NCBI GenBank assembly: GCA_037141915.1
Contig: JBAXBP010000006.1
Location: 1-45,522, forward strand
DNA length: 45,522 nt
Reading direction: 5' to 3'
Origin: CAIRDP01 sp037141915
Lineage (GTDB): Bacteria > Bacteroidota > Bacteroidia > Bacteroidales > FEN-979
Under the pieces are notes generated by a model. The model ran no database searches and was not told the DNA's origin. It saw only the letters and a program-made list of their open reading frames with translations. Positions 1-7,782 of this stretch are shown here, in pieces; position 1 is the first letter of the stretch; the number at the start of each line of letters is the position of its first letter. Both the position numbers and the translations under genes were made by a program.

Positions 1-484
1 CGATTTCTTCTTTATAACAAAGGTCTGCGGATGTGCGGGCCCCGTATAATATCGTAAAGTCTTTGTAATCGGCACGGTTGTCGATGCAGTATTGTATCAG
101 TGAACGCAACGGGGCCAAGCCTATTCCACCGCCCACGAACAAAAGGTTCCTGCCTTTGATCTCTTCCACGGGAAACCAATTACCGTAGGGGCCGCGAATT
201 CCAACCTCATCCCCCTCCTCGATGTTCAGGTGAATGTCGGCGGTAACCACACCGGCCTTTTTGATCGAGCAGTCAAAATATCCTTTTCTCGTGGCAGAGG
301 ATGAAATACAGAACGTGCATTCACCAGACCCAAGCAGTGAGAATTCAACGAATTGCCCAGGCTCCCAGGTGAATTTTTCCATCAGGACTTCATCCTTGAA
401 TTTCAACCGGTAAGTCCTCACGTCAGGCGTTTCCTGTATTATTCTGTCAACTTTTGCCAGGGAGGGAACTAATAATGCTTCCAT
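1..484 (-). CDS. flxA: FlxA-like FAD/NAD(P)-binding oxidoreductase subunit (partial)
   Basis: Only the first 161 codons lie in the window; the 3' end runs off its left edge. The protein belongs to the ferredoxin-NADP reductase-like family that includes AsrB and dihydroorotate dehydrogenase electron-transfer subunits. An FAD-binding half (about 1-110) has GQFVEFSLLG at 43-52 and RGPYGNWFP at 97-105. The NAD(P)-binding half starts at VGGGIGLAPLRSLI (117-130) and continues with LYGARTSADLCYKEE. It is the last gene of the hdr-flx operon and by family knowledge would be the NADH-oxidising/reducing subunit of the Flx module. One oddity is Cys59 in the CTFCISSS stretch, where relatives usually have Ser. 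The ATG at 484 is 98 bases after flxB, and the gap is filled by tandem repeats. The family is clear; the name FlxA rests on the neighbours. Confidence 0.85.
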   Translation of the reverse strand, partial: MEALLVPSLAKVDRIIQETPDVRTYRLKFKDEVLMEKFTWEPGQFVEFSLLGSGECTFCISSSATRKGYFDCSIKKAGVVTADIHLNIEEGDEVGIRGPYGNWFPVEEIKGRNLLFVGGGIGLAPLRSLIQYCIDNRADYKDFTILYGARTSADLCYKEEI

Positions 485-582
485 AGTTATTTATTAAAAG
501 CGAAATGGCGAAATGGCGAAATGGCGAAATTAAATTTCGCTTTTCGCTTTTCGCTTTTCGCTATTTCTGTTCATACTTTTAA
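485..582. repeat. Octamer/heptamer tandem repeat with hairpin potential, flxB-flxA gap
   Basis: Bases 500-530 hold one GCGAAAT and three GGCGAAAT units. After a TAA spacer, 534-561 hold ATTTCGC and three TTTTCGC units. The two halves are roughly complementary, so the stretch can fold into an imperfect hairpin. It lies inside the operon between flxB and flxA. Related GCGAAAT/CGCTACTT units occur in three other gaps of this window. Confidence 0.85.
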
Positions 583-1641
583 TTACGACTCTAAGGGAGA
601 GGATGCTACATGGTTAACCACATCAAAAATTGAAATGTTCACAGGGCAGGAAATGGCGCAATGCCCGCAGCCCACGCAGAGATTCACCCCGAAGCGTTCC
701 TTGTAAAACACGAACTTGTGCATGGACCTTTGCCTCCAGCGGCGGTATTTTGCCGGTCGTGGATTATGGCCTCCTGCTTCAAGTGTAAAGTAAACGTTGT
801 TGCAGGAATCGTAGCTCTTGTAACGAACACCTGTATCCTTGATCTTCACGTCGGAAATCTTGAAACAATGGCAGGTCGGGCAAATGAATGCGCAGGTGTT
901 GCAGCTTACGCAATTGCGCGAAGCTTCTTCAAATGCAGGCGAATTAAAGCGTTTCGACATTTTTTCATTCACGTCCTTGTAATCCATTTTCAGGCGGAAC
1001 GAAGCGGCAAATGCCTCGTACTGCTTTTTTATATCATCCATTGCCGGCTGCTGACTGCCGACTGCTGACTGCTGGTCCAGGCTTTCCTTAAGAAAATTCT
1101 CCCCTTTCTCTGACCGGGCCTGAACATAGATCTTACCTCCGGATCCATTGACGAGGGCCACATCCATAGCATCAAGGTTTTCCACATCATAATCAAGTGA
1201 TGTGCAGAAACAATGGGTATCGGCCTTATCGCAGCGGGAGGAGAATATCACGGTATCAGCCCTTCTCTTCAGGAAGTCGCTGTCGATATAATCCCATTTA
1301 TTCACGGCTTCCAGAACCTGCAGCCCGCGGGCATCGCAATGCTTCACTCCCAATATGACACGGGGCACAGCCAGGTGGTCATCCTCCGTTTCAGAGACGG
1401 AGGTCCCGGCGCTGTTTGACTCATATTTCATGATCTTTGAGGAACGCGGGAAGAACAGGGGCTTCACGCTCATCGTCATGGCAATGGGTGAATCCGGATC
1501 GCATTCCTTCAGCGATGAAACCTTTTTATAATCATACTTCCCGAATTTCTCCACAGGAGCATAGGTCTCGTGCTTGCTGATGATGGCTTCAAACAGTTTC
1601 TGCAAGCCAGCTTTATCGGTAACAAAGGTTGAAAAACTCAT
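583..1641 (-). CDS. flxB: FlxB-like 4Fe-4S dicluster protein (AsrA-related)
   Basis: This 352-residue iron-sulfur protein resembles the anaerobic sulfite reductase A / FlxB family. The C-terminal part carries two [4Fe-4S] sites: C244, C247, C250, C254 with the family-type CPTCHC extension (C257, C259), and C322, C325, C328, C332. The N-terminal 240 residues form the family-specific domain, including GVKHCDARG at 98-106. It would pass electrons between FlxA and the FlxC/FlxD-Hdr part of the complex. The ATG at 1641 follows flxC by 15 bases. Residues around 190-200 (DQQSAVGSQQP) are coded by a GACTGCT-type heptamer repeat that looks like an in-frame insertion. The gene is intact. The assignment rests on cysteine pattern and operon context. 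Confidence 0.85.
   Translation of the reverse strand: MSFSTFVTDKAGLQKLFEAIISKHETYAPVEKFGKYDYKKVSSLKECDPDSPIAMTMSVKPLFFPRSSKIMKYESNSAGTSVSETEDDHLAVPRVILGVKHCDARGLQVLEAVNKWDYIDSDFLKRRADTVIFSSRCDKADTHCFCTSLDYDVENLDAMDVALVNGSGGKIYVQARSEKGENFLKESLDQQSAVGSQQPAMDDIKKQYEAFAASFRLKMDYKDVNEKMSKRFNSPAFEEASRNCVSCNTCAFICPTCHCFKISDVKIKDTGVRYKSYDSCNNVYFTLEAGGHNPRPAKYRRWRQRSMHKFVFYKERFGVNLCVGCGHCAISCPVNISIFDVVNHVASSPLES
1051..1071. repeat. Three-unit CTGACTG heptamer repeat inside flxB
   Basis: CTGACTG, CCGACTG and CTGACTG follow one another without a break, with partial units on both sides. Twenty-one bases equal seven codons, so the frame is kept. The encoded patch is rich in Gln, Ser and Ala and falls in a probable linker ahead of the ferredoxin domain. 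Confidence 0.75.
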
Positions 1642-1656
1642 AATTCTTTCTTCGGA

Positions 1657-2508
1657 TTACATGATAAAATCATCGGGATCCTTGAGGCTGTATTTATAGA
1701 AAGCCCCGCGGTCGCCTTCTTCAACTCCTGCCAGGTGATTCTGGAAATTTTCGTAAATCACCTTCTCGTTCTGTTTATGCAGCAGGTGCAGCGGAAGATG
1801 GCTGGGACAGGCTTTTTCACAGTTCCGGCAGTCAACGCAGCGGCCTGCCAGGTGCAGCGACCACGTCATCAGGGCATGGAATGCGCTGGAAGAGGTGTTC
1901 GTTCCGTTGTACAAAGTTGATGTTTCCTGATCAATGCAGCACTTAGCGCAATAACAGAGAGGGCATGAATGCCTGCAGGCGTTACAGCGTATACAGTTTT
2001 CGAAGATCTCTTCGAAATATTTCCCGCGTTCGATCAGGCCTTTGGTGGCAAGCTCAGTAATATCGGCATTTACAATATAATCCTTCTTCCCCTGTGGCTT
2101 TCCGAGCATTTCATCAAATACAACGGCATCCGGGATGAAACATTCCATGCAGTTTTGCATCTTGTTCCCTTTATCGTCAACCACACCCTCACAGGCGACC
2201 CCTACGATATACAGCTTATCTCGTTTTACCTGGCTTTCGGTAAGCAGGAGGTTAAGGGAACGGCTGTCACAACCTTTCACAACCACACCCACCTTCTTGT
2301 TCCTGGTATGATCGGCTTTGAGGTAATTTGTAAGGTTGAATACGGATTTTTCCGTAAAAACAAGGACCGACGTTTCTTTTGGATCGGTAATCACAACGGG
2401 TACCTGGTTGTCGTCGAAGCCGCTCATCCGGTAACCGACGAACACGTCGATCTTCCCTTCTGCGAACAGCTTTGCGGCAATGTCCCGGATTTGGTTTGAA
2501 TAGTCCAT
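1657..2508 (-). CDS. flxC: FlxC-like iron-sulfur protein with FrhB-like N-terminus
   Basis: The protein has 283 residues. The N-terminal half (about 1-165) resembles the coenzyme F420 hydrogenase beta/FrhB-type fold, with a VVKGCDSR motif at 77-83. Two [4Fe-4S] motifs follow: C172, C175, C178, C182 and C224, C227, C230, C234. Extra cysteines C185, C187, C190 and C191 follow the first motif, making an unusually cysteine-rich run. By analogy with FlxABCD it would be an electron-transfer subunit in the cytoplasm. The start ATG overlaps the flxD stop by one base (TAATG), which indicates translational coupling. The C-terminus is short and complete. The iron-sulfur role is secure; whether it binds a flavin cannot be told from sequence alone. 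Confidence 0.8.
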   Translation of the reverse strand: MDYSNQIRDIAAKLFAEGKIDVFVGYRMSGFDDNQVPVVITDPKETSVLVFTEKSVFNLTNYLKADHTRNKKVGVVVKGCDSRSLNLLLTESQVKRDKLYIVGVACEGVVDDKGNKMQNCMECFIPDAVVFDEMLGKPQGKKDYIVNADITELATKGLIERGKYFEEIFENCIRCNACRHSCPLCYCAKCCIDQETSTLYNGTNTSSSAFHALMTWSLHLAGRCVDCRNCEKACPSHLPLHLLHKQNEKVIYENFQNHLAGVEEGDRGAFYKYSLKDPDDFIM

Positions 2509-2993
2509 TATCGGTTGAAGTTTTCTTTTTTATACAAATGTAGAGGGCCGAGTTTTACAACATCATCGGTCACTTTTTTCACGACCTGGGCGAACTTGGC
2601 GCCTTCGGCAGCGGATACCCAGCTGAACTGTACCCTGTGCTCATGGAATCCCACCATTTTAAGCAGTTCTTTGGTTACCAGGAAACGCCTGCGGGCGTAA
2701 TAATTCCCGCTGATGTAATGGCAGTCGCCCGGGTGACAGCCCGAGATCAGCACGCCATCCGCAGTGGTCTGTAACGCTTTGATGATAAACCAGGGATCGA
2801 CCCGTGAAGAACAGGGAACCCTGATGATGCGGATGTTCGGCGGATACTGTGTACGGGATGTACCTGTAAGGTCCGAGCCCGCATAGGAACACCAGTTGCA
2901 TAGAATACCCATAATCACCGGTTTCCAGTCCGGAGGCGCGATGAGCTCGGGTTTCTCAATGCTGACGATTTTGTCTTTTGATTCTGCTTCCAT
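2508..2993 (-). CDS. flxD: MvhD/FlxD-type [2Fe-2S] electron-transfer subunit
   Basis: This 161-residue protein belongs to the MvhD family, which links an electron-input module to HdrA. Conserved cysteines at C32 and C35 (CNWC), C61 (VPCSSR), C86 and C91 (GCHPGDC) match the expected [2Fe-2S] ligand set. All positions hold Cys codons, so no selenocysteine is implied. The first 20 residues are a variable tail. It overlaps hdrA by one base upstream and flxC by one base downstream. No hydrogenase gene is nearby, so the electron source is most likely NADH through FlxA rather than H2. The family assignment is confident. Confidence 0.92.
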   Translation of the reverse strand: MEAESKDKIVSIEKPELIAPPDWKPVIMGILCNWCSYAGSDLTGTSRTQYPPNIRIIRVPCSSRVDPWFIIKALQTTADGVLISGCHPGDCHYISGNYYARRRFLVTKELLKMVGFHEHRVQFSWVSAAEGAKFAQVVKKVTDDVVKLGPLHLYKKENFNR

Positions 2994-4966
2994 TAAATAG
3001 CAACTATCTCGTTAATGATTTGAGGATCTGTAAAACCGGCCAGGTTTATAGCCATGGAACGGCAGATGGCTACGCATGAGCCGCAACCCTGGCATACGCC
3101 TTCGTTGATCTTTGCCACGGTACGCATTTCCTTTGCGCCATGCCCGAGGGGGATATCTTCAGTCACGATAGCCTGGTAAGGACAAACTTTCACACAGTTC
3201 TGGCAGCCGCTGCAGAATTCCTTGTTGACCGTTGAGACCATCGGGTCCTTCTTGATGGTATCGCCTGCGAAAAGTCCGCAAACCTTGGCTGCACAAGCCG
3301 AAGCCTGGGCTACTGTCTCGGGAATATCCTTGGGAGCCTGGGTGCATCCTGCCAGGAAAATACCGGCTTTGGCCGTTTCAACAGGGCGAAGTTTGGGATG
3401 TGCTTCCGATAGATATCCGTACTTATCATAGGATATGCCCAGTAGCCTTGCCAGTGCAGGGTTCCCTTTATCGGGAATGACGGCAGTTGCCAGCACCACG
3501 AGATCTGCTTCAACCTCAACTTCCTGTCCAAGCTGACCGTCTTCCCCGCGAACCATCAGTTTTTCGCCTTTCTGGTAAATCTTCGATACCCGCCCTCTGA
3601 GGTAAACAGCCCCTGTTTCCACCTGGGCGCGGTTTACGAATTCTTCATATCCCTTGCCTGCGGCACGGATGTCCATATAAAAAATGTAGGCCCTTGAATC
3701 ATGTACTTTATGATGAAGGAGGATGGCGTGCTTGGCTGTATACATACAGCAGATCTTCGAGCAAAACTCTATTCCCTTGGCTTTATCGCGGGAACCGACG
3801 CATTTGATAAAAACAACGGTCTTGGGAACTTTCCCGTCGGATGGCCTTACAGGCACACCTCCGGTGGGGCCGTTAGCCGAGACCATTCTTTCAAATTCAA
3901 GCGAATTTATGATGTCTTTATAACGTCCTACACCGTACTCTTCGTAAGGCGTAGCATCCCAAAGGTCATAGCCGGTTGCAACAACAACAGCGCCTATTTC
4001 CCTTTCGATCACCTCATCCACCATCTTATAATCAATAGAGCCTTTTTCGCATACCTTGGCACAAATACCGCATTTGCCTTTCAGTAAATAGGTGCAGTGT
4101 TCGGCATCGATAACGGGTTTGTTTGGCACGGCCTGGGGGAAAGGCGTATAAATTGCTTTACGCTTGTCTATCCCCATATTATATTCGTTCGGTACCTTTA
4201 CAGGGCATTTCTGCGAGCAGGCGCCGCAACCTGTACAGGTCTTGAAATTCACATAGGAGGCTTTCTTCCGGATCTTGGCCTTGTAATTCCCGACGTAGCC
4301 GTCGAGTTCTATCACTTCGGAATACGGAATAAGCTCAATGTACGGATGGGAGGCTACATCCACCATTTTTGGAGTAAGGATGCACTGTGAGCAGTCGAGT
4401 GTCGGGAAGGTTTCATCCAGCTGGGCCATGCGGCCGCCGATGGACGGGCTTCTTTCAACCAGGGTTACAGGGATACGGGCATCTGCAATATCCAGGGCTG
4501 CCTGTATTCCTGCAATCCCGCCTCCGATAACCAGGGCACGTTTTGTCACGGGGACTGAGATCTCGTGCAGCTGCTCGTTGGCTATGGATTTGGCAACAGC
4601 CATCCTTACCAGGTCACCTGCTTTATCGGTCGCCCCTTTCTTGTCTTTCTGGTGCACCCAGGATGAATGTTCCCTGATGTTTGCACATTCCAGGAGGTAA
4701 GGGTTCATGCCTGCATCGCTGAGGGCCTTTCTGAAGGTCTTCTCATGCATGCGGGGGGAACAGGCGGCAACGACGATAGACGTCAGCCTGTGCTGTACAA
4801 TGGCGTCCCTGATCATCTGCTGACCGGGATCGGAACACATATACTTATAGTCAATCGCAAATTTGACGTCCCTGATCTTTTTGGCTTCCTCGACAACGGT
4901 CGGGACATCCACAAAATCGGCAATGTTGGCGCCGCAGAAACAAACGAATACTCCTACTCTTGCCAT
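2993..4966 (-). CDS. hdrA: Heterodisulfide reductase subunit A-like flavoprotein
   Basis: This 657-residue protein is full length for bacterial HdrA and is the flavin-containing, bifurcating core of Hdr complexes. An N-terminal cysteine-containing domain has VFVCFCGANI (C9, C11), C44, and AACSPRMHE (C69). The FAD-binding motif GGGIAG is at 148-153 and LDCSQC at 191-195. An inserted ferredoxin domain has C244, C247, C250, C254 and C291, C299, C302, C306. The C-terminal ferredoxin has C585, C588, C591, C595 and C625, C628, C631, C635. The gene lies between hdrB and flxD with one-base TAATG overlaps on both sides, so equimolar expression is likely. Nothing appears broken. Confidence 0.95.
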   Translation of the reverse strand: MARVGVFVCFCGANIADFVDVPTVVEEAKKIRDVKFAIDYKYMCSDPGQQMIRDAIVQHRLTSIVVAACSPRMHEKTFRKALSDAGMNPYLLECANIREHSSWVHQKDKKGATDKAGDLVRMAVAKSIANEQLHEISVPVTKRALVIGGGIAGIQAALDIADARIPVTLVERSPSIGGRMAQLDETFPTLDCSQCILTPKMVDVASHPYIELIPYSEVIELDGYVGNYKAKIRKKASYVNFKTCTGCGACSQKCPVKVPNEYNMGIDKRKAIYTPFPQAVPNKPVIDAEHCTYLLKGKCGICAKVCEKGSIDYKMVDEVIEREIGAVVVATGYDLWDATPYEEYGVGRYKDIINSLEFERMVSANGPTGGVPVRPSDGKVPKTVVFIKCVGSRDKAKGIEFCSKICCMYTAKHAILLHHKVHDSRAYIFYMDIRAAGKGYEEFVNRAQVETGAVYLRGRVSKIYQKGEKLMVRGEDGQLGQEVEVEADLVVLATAVIPDKGNPALARLLGISYDKYGYLSEAHPKLRPVETAKAGIFLAGCTQAPKDIPETVAQASACAAKVCGLFAGDTIKKDPMVSTVNKEFCSGCQNCVKVCPYQAIVTEDIPLGHGAKEMRTVAKINEGVCQGCGSCVAICRSMAINLAGFTDPQIINEIVAI

Positions 4967-5910
4967 TATTCAACCTCACTTTCTGCCTGAACGGCTTTTT
5001 TACCCTTTATGGGTTTCTTCGGTTCTTCAATAACTTCTCCAATATGGGCCAGTGCAGAGTCGACGGGAATGATATGTTTGGCGAACATCATCTTTGCCTT
5101 CGGGAACCCGAAGGCAATGGCCATCAACTGGGTCAGATAGAAAACCGGGAGATCATATTTAACATGGTATTTCTTTTCAATATCGCGCTGCCTCATATCA
5201 AGGTTCGACTGGCAGAGAGGACAAGCCACCACGATTGCATGGGCTCCGCTTTCCTTCGCCATTTCCAGGATCTTGCCGCTCAGCTGAAGCACAACATCAG
5301 TATCGGAAATTGAAAAAGAAGCGCCGCAGCACTCGGTCTTGAAATCAAAAGGGGTAGCCTTCGCACCCAGGGCTTCCACGATGTGGTCCATCGACATAGG
5401 ATATTCCGGTGAATCAAACTGGGTGATTGCTTTAGGGCGGGTAAGCAAACAGCCGTAATAACAGGCCAGCTTCATCCCGCTGATAGGATTGGTCACTTTC
5501 GCCTTAATAGCTTCAAGGCCCATGTCTTCATAGCAATACTGAAGCATGGATTTTATTGCAACCTTTCCTTCATAATTGCCTTCACCCACCACTGCAGTGT
5601 TGATCCTTGCGGCCAGTTCGGGATTTTCATCCATATGCACCTTGGTTGCCTTCATCCTCTGGTAACAGGAAGCGCAGGGAATAGTCATAGTATCGTTGCT
5701 GAGTTTTTCGGCAAGGACCAGGTTTCGCAGCGGAAGGGCATAAGAAAGGCTTTCGCTCAGGGTATGGGCTGAGGTGGCACCGCAGCAATTCCAGTCGGGG
5801 ATCTCTTCCATTTCGACATCCATGGTCTTCATAACCATTTTTACCGTTTCGTCAAATTCCTCGCTGGTGCCATGGGCCGAACAGCCCGGGAAATAACTTA
5901 CTTTCTTCAT
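4966..5910 (-). CDS. hdrB: Heterodisulfide reductase subunit B-like (two CCG domains)
   Basis: The protein has 314 residues and two complete cysteine-rich CCG domains. Domain 1 is C10, C42-C43, C79, C82 (CX31CCX35CX2C). Domain 2 is C154, C194-C195, C230, C233 (CX39CCX34CX2C). In methanogen HdrB these motifs hold two non-cubane [4Fe-4S] clusters that reduce a disulfide, so a thiol/disulfide pair or similar acceptor is the likely substrate. The bacterial substrate is unknown. A charged tail (about 295-314) extends past the usual domain end. The stop codon overlaps the hdrA start by one base. Both catalytic sites look complete. Confidence 0.93.
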   Translation of the reverse strand: MKKVSYFPGCSAHGTSEEFDETVKMVMKTMDVEMEEIPDWNCCGATSAHTLSESLSYALPLRNLVLAEKLSNDTMTIPCASCYQRMKATKVHMDENPELAARINTAVVGEGNYEGKVAIKSMLQYCYEDMGLEAIKAKVTNPISGMKLACYYGCLLTRPKAITQFDSPEYPMSMDHIVEALGAKATPFDFKTECCGASFSISDTDVVLQLSGKILEMAKESGAHAIVVACPLCQSNLDMRQRDIEKKYHVKYDLPVFYLTQLMAIAFGFPKAKMMFAKHIIPVDSALAHIGEVIEEPKKPIKGKKAVQAESEVE

Positions 5911-5921
5911 CTTAAACAGTC

Positions 5922-6494
5922 TTATTTATTCTGTTTTTCAAGTTTTTCTGCCATCTCGTACATCTTTTTGATGGCCTTTTTGCTCTTCAATGGCTTCACT
6001 CCTAAGGGGATCTTGCCTTTCAGCAGCGCTGTCGGCGCAAGGTGCATATCCTTGAAGAGGTTGCGGGTACGGATATTGAATTCAGCCATCATCCTTAATT
6101 CGTAATTCCTTCCGTAACGCTTGATCATATCAAGGAAGATCTCGTGGAATTTCCTGATGTTCTTTACCTGTTTGGAATCAGAGGTGAAGTTTTCTTCAAT
6201 GGCCAGGTGACGTACTGCTTCCATTACTGCAGGTATGTTGATCTCACGCGGACAGCGTCCCGAGCAGGCCGAACATGTAAGGCAGAACCAGGTGGAGTTA
6301 GCCATCAGGGTTTCTTCCTTAAGTTCCAGCTTGATCATCTGCATGATCTCGCGGGGTGGAAAATCCATGAAATTTGAGACCGGACAAGTCGATACGCATT
6401 TGCCGCACTGGTAACATTCCAGCACATCAGCGCCGCTTTTTTTATTCACGGCTTCCAGGAAAGCGTTCTTACCTTTGTATGAGAGTGTTATCAT
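5922..6494 (-). CDS. hdrC: Heterodisulfide reductase subunit C-like ferredoxin
   Basis: The protein has 190 residues with a dicluster ferredoxin domain: C27, C30, C33, C37 and C71, C74, C77, C81, spaced as in HdrC/GlpC proteins. It carries electrons from HdrA to the HdrB active site. The C-terminal half is helical and basic. It is the first gene of the hdrCBA-flxDCBA operon. The ATG at 6494 is preceded by an AAGGA ribosome site. hdrB starts 11 bases after its stop. A TAACTTTG box and a Rex-like palindrome lie just upstream. Confidence 0.92.
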   Translation of the reverse strand: MITLSYKGKNAFLEAVNKKSGADVLECYQCGKCVSTCPVSNFMDFPPREIMQMIKLELKEETLMANSTWFCLTCSACSGRCPREINIPAVMEAVRHLAIEENFTSDSKQVKNIRKFHEIFLDMIKRYGRNYELRMMAEFNIRTRNLFKDMHLAPTALLKGKIPLGVKPLKSKKAIKKMYEMAEKLEKQNK

Positions 6495-6508
6495 ATAAAT
6501 TCCTTGGA

Positions 6509-6528
6509 ACTGTTAATATTTTAACAGT
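6509..6528. promoter_or_regulatory. Rex-like palindromic operator of the hdr-flx operon
   Basis: ACTGTTAA-TATT-TTAACAGT is an 8-bp-arm inverted repeat containing TGTTAA-N4-TTAACA. It starts 15 bases upstream of the hdrC start codon and lies where transcription should begin, just after a TAACTTTG box (6530-6537, minus strand). The core matches the published clostridial Rex operator TTGTTAA-N4-TTAACAA except at the outermost bases. The same core precedes nuoA. The palindrome is seen; binding by Rex is inferred. Confidence 0.6.
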
Positions 6529-6529
6529 C

Positions 6530-6537
6530 CAAAGTTA
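6530..6537 (-). promoter_or_regulatory. Candidate -7 box (TAACTTTG) of the hdr-flx operon
   Basis: Read on the minus strand this is TAACTTTG, an exact TAnnTTTG Bacteroidota -7 element, 36 bases before hdrC. I did not find a clean TTG at the usual -33 distance. Confidence 0.5.
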
Positions 6538-6603
6538 CTAAAGATTTCTTTTGGACAGAATCTAAATTAGGTGGGGTCCTGATTCTCTGTTTCCGTCGTG
6601 TTT

Positions 6604-6636
6604 TTCACGGTTCACGGTTCACGGTTCACGGTTCAC
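6604..6636. repeat. TTCACGG heptamer repeat, acyltransferase-hdrC gap
   Basis: Four exact tandem TTCACGG units (6604-6631) are followed by a partial unit that runs onto the stop codon of the acyltransferase gene at 6633. The reverse complement, CCGTGAA, resembles the CGTGAAT units in the nuoK-nuoL gap. Confidence 0.88.
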
Positions 6637-7766
6637 ATTCCTCTTCCGCCGGTGAGGACACTGTAAATCTTCGGAGTTAGGAAACGAAGAATAAATCCTG
6701 TAATAATACAAAACCCGATGACTATTATTGGAAGCAGGATAAAAGCCGCGAGGTGGAAGGCGGGCATGGGTTCAAGAAGGGACAGAAAAGGGGTTATGAC
6801 ATACGCGATCAGGGGGGTGTGCAATGCGTAAATAATAAAAGCGAAAGCGCTCAGCCAGGTAAACCAGGTGCGCTTCATAAACCATTTTACCATGGGATCC
6901 AGGCCATACCAGCATGCAACAAGCCCACTGAGAACTACCGCTTTATGCATCAGGGTCAGGATCGGAAATACTGCACCACCAAGTAACGGCTGACCTTTCC
7001 ATGCCAGGAAGGTTTTTATAAATGCAAAAGAAACGAACATAATACCCCATAACGCTGGTTTAAGCCGTGATGAGGGGCTTTCTATATCGAAGCTGTTTTT
7101 CTGCATCCATATTCCAAGGGAAAAGAACAACAGGCCTTCCCCTTCAATTAAGCCGACATTGATAGTGGCTAACCAGAGCAGGGTAGCAGAAGAAAAGAAG
7201 ATCCAACGCCCTGTCCTGTTCATGACACACCACCGGAGCACGGGGTAAGCAAGATTATATATGAACAGAACACGGATGAACCAGAGCTGGTAGGGTATGG
7301 GGAGCAGGAGCCAGCACACCAGCAGCTCATACCATTTGTAATTATGAAGCAGCTGCCTTGTATCATCGATCTGTGCAACATGCGAACCCGAGACCAGGGC
7401 ACGGCTCCAGGGAAACAGTTCAAGCCCGTAAGTAAAAGCAAGTCCGAGCGCACTCCAGATCAGGTAGGGAAGGAACAAGGTGCGAAACCGTTTCCCTGCG
7501 CGTGATTTGTACGAGCGGTCATCATGCATTGCAAACAGGTAGCCCGAAATGATGAACAGCATCGGTATCCTGAAACGGAAGATCCCGTTTGCAAGGAAAT
7601 ACTCTATAAAGCCGGAAAATGAGAAAGGTTCACCCGGGATGGTCCAGGGCTGCAGGTAACGTTCCTGCATATTGTAACCATGCACAAACACAAGCACCGC
7701 CATGGAAACAAAGGACCAGAACCTGAATTTGCTGCTGACAAAAGGATTAAGTGCAGTGGCGCTCAT
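6633..7766 (-). CDS. Membrane acyltransferase (acyltransferase 3 family)
   Basis: This predicted 377-residue polytopic inner-membrane protein resembles the OafA/OpgC acyltransferase 3 family, which transfers acyl groups to cell-surface carbohydrates. About ten hydrophobic segments are visible. Family-like features include an early VFVHGYNM segment, the FRIPMLFIISGYLFA helix followed by charged residues, and RFRTLFLPYLIW. I chose the ATG at 7766. An upstream in-frame TTG at 7802 would place the start inside a strong hairpin. It follows tonB in the same direction and precedes hdrC. The substrate cannot be named. The family call is good, although the catalytic His region is less canonical than in OafA. 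Confidence 0.8.
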   Translation of the reverse strand: MSATALNPFVSSKFRFWSFVSMAVLVFVHGYNMQERYLQPWTIPGEPFSFSGFIEYFLANGIFRFRIPMLFIISGYLFAMHDDRSYKSRAGKRFRTLFLPYLIWSALGLAFTYGLELFPWSRALVSGSHVAQIDDTRQLLHNYKWYELLVCWLLLPIPYQLWFIRVLFIYNLAYPVLRWCVMNRTGRWIFFSSATLLWLATINVGLIEGEGLLFFSLGIWMQKNSFDIESPSSRLKPALWGIMFVSFAFIKTFLAWKGQPLLGGAVFPILTLMHKAVVLSGLVACWYGLDPMVKWFMKRTWFTWLSAFAFIIYALHTPLIAYVITPFLSLLEPMPAFHLAAFILLPIIVIGFCIITGFILRFLTPKIYSVLTGGRGM

Positions 7767-7782
7767 ATGCTTCAAGTAAAGA

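Noticed and set aside
661..1068. 135-codon plus-strand ORF opposite flxB
   Set aside because: Complement of the cysteine-rich ferredoxin region, which leaves open frames by chance.
2508..2993. Hydrogenase-linked MvhD with selenocysteine
   Set aside because: All ligand positions are Cys codons, no in-frame TGA is present, and no hydrogenase genes are near.
6604..6636. Tandem repeats considered as a CRISPR array
   Set aside because: Units are 7-8 bases with no spacers, and no cas genes are present.
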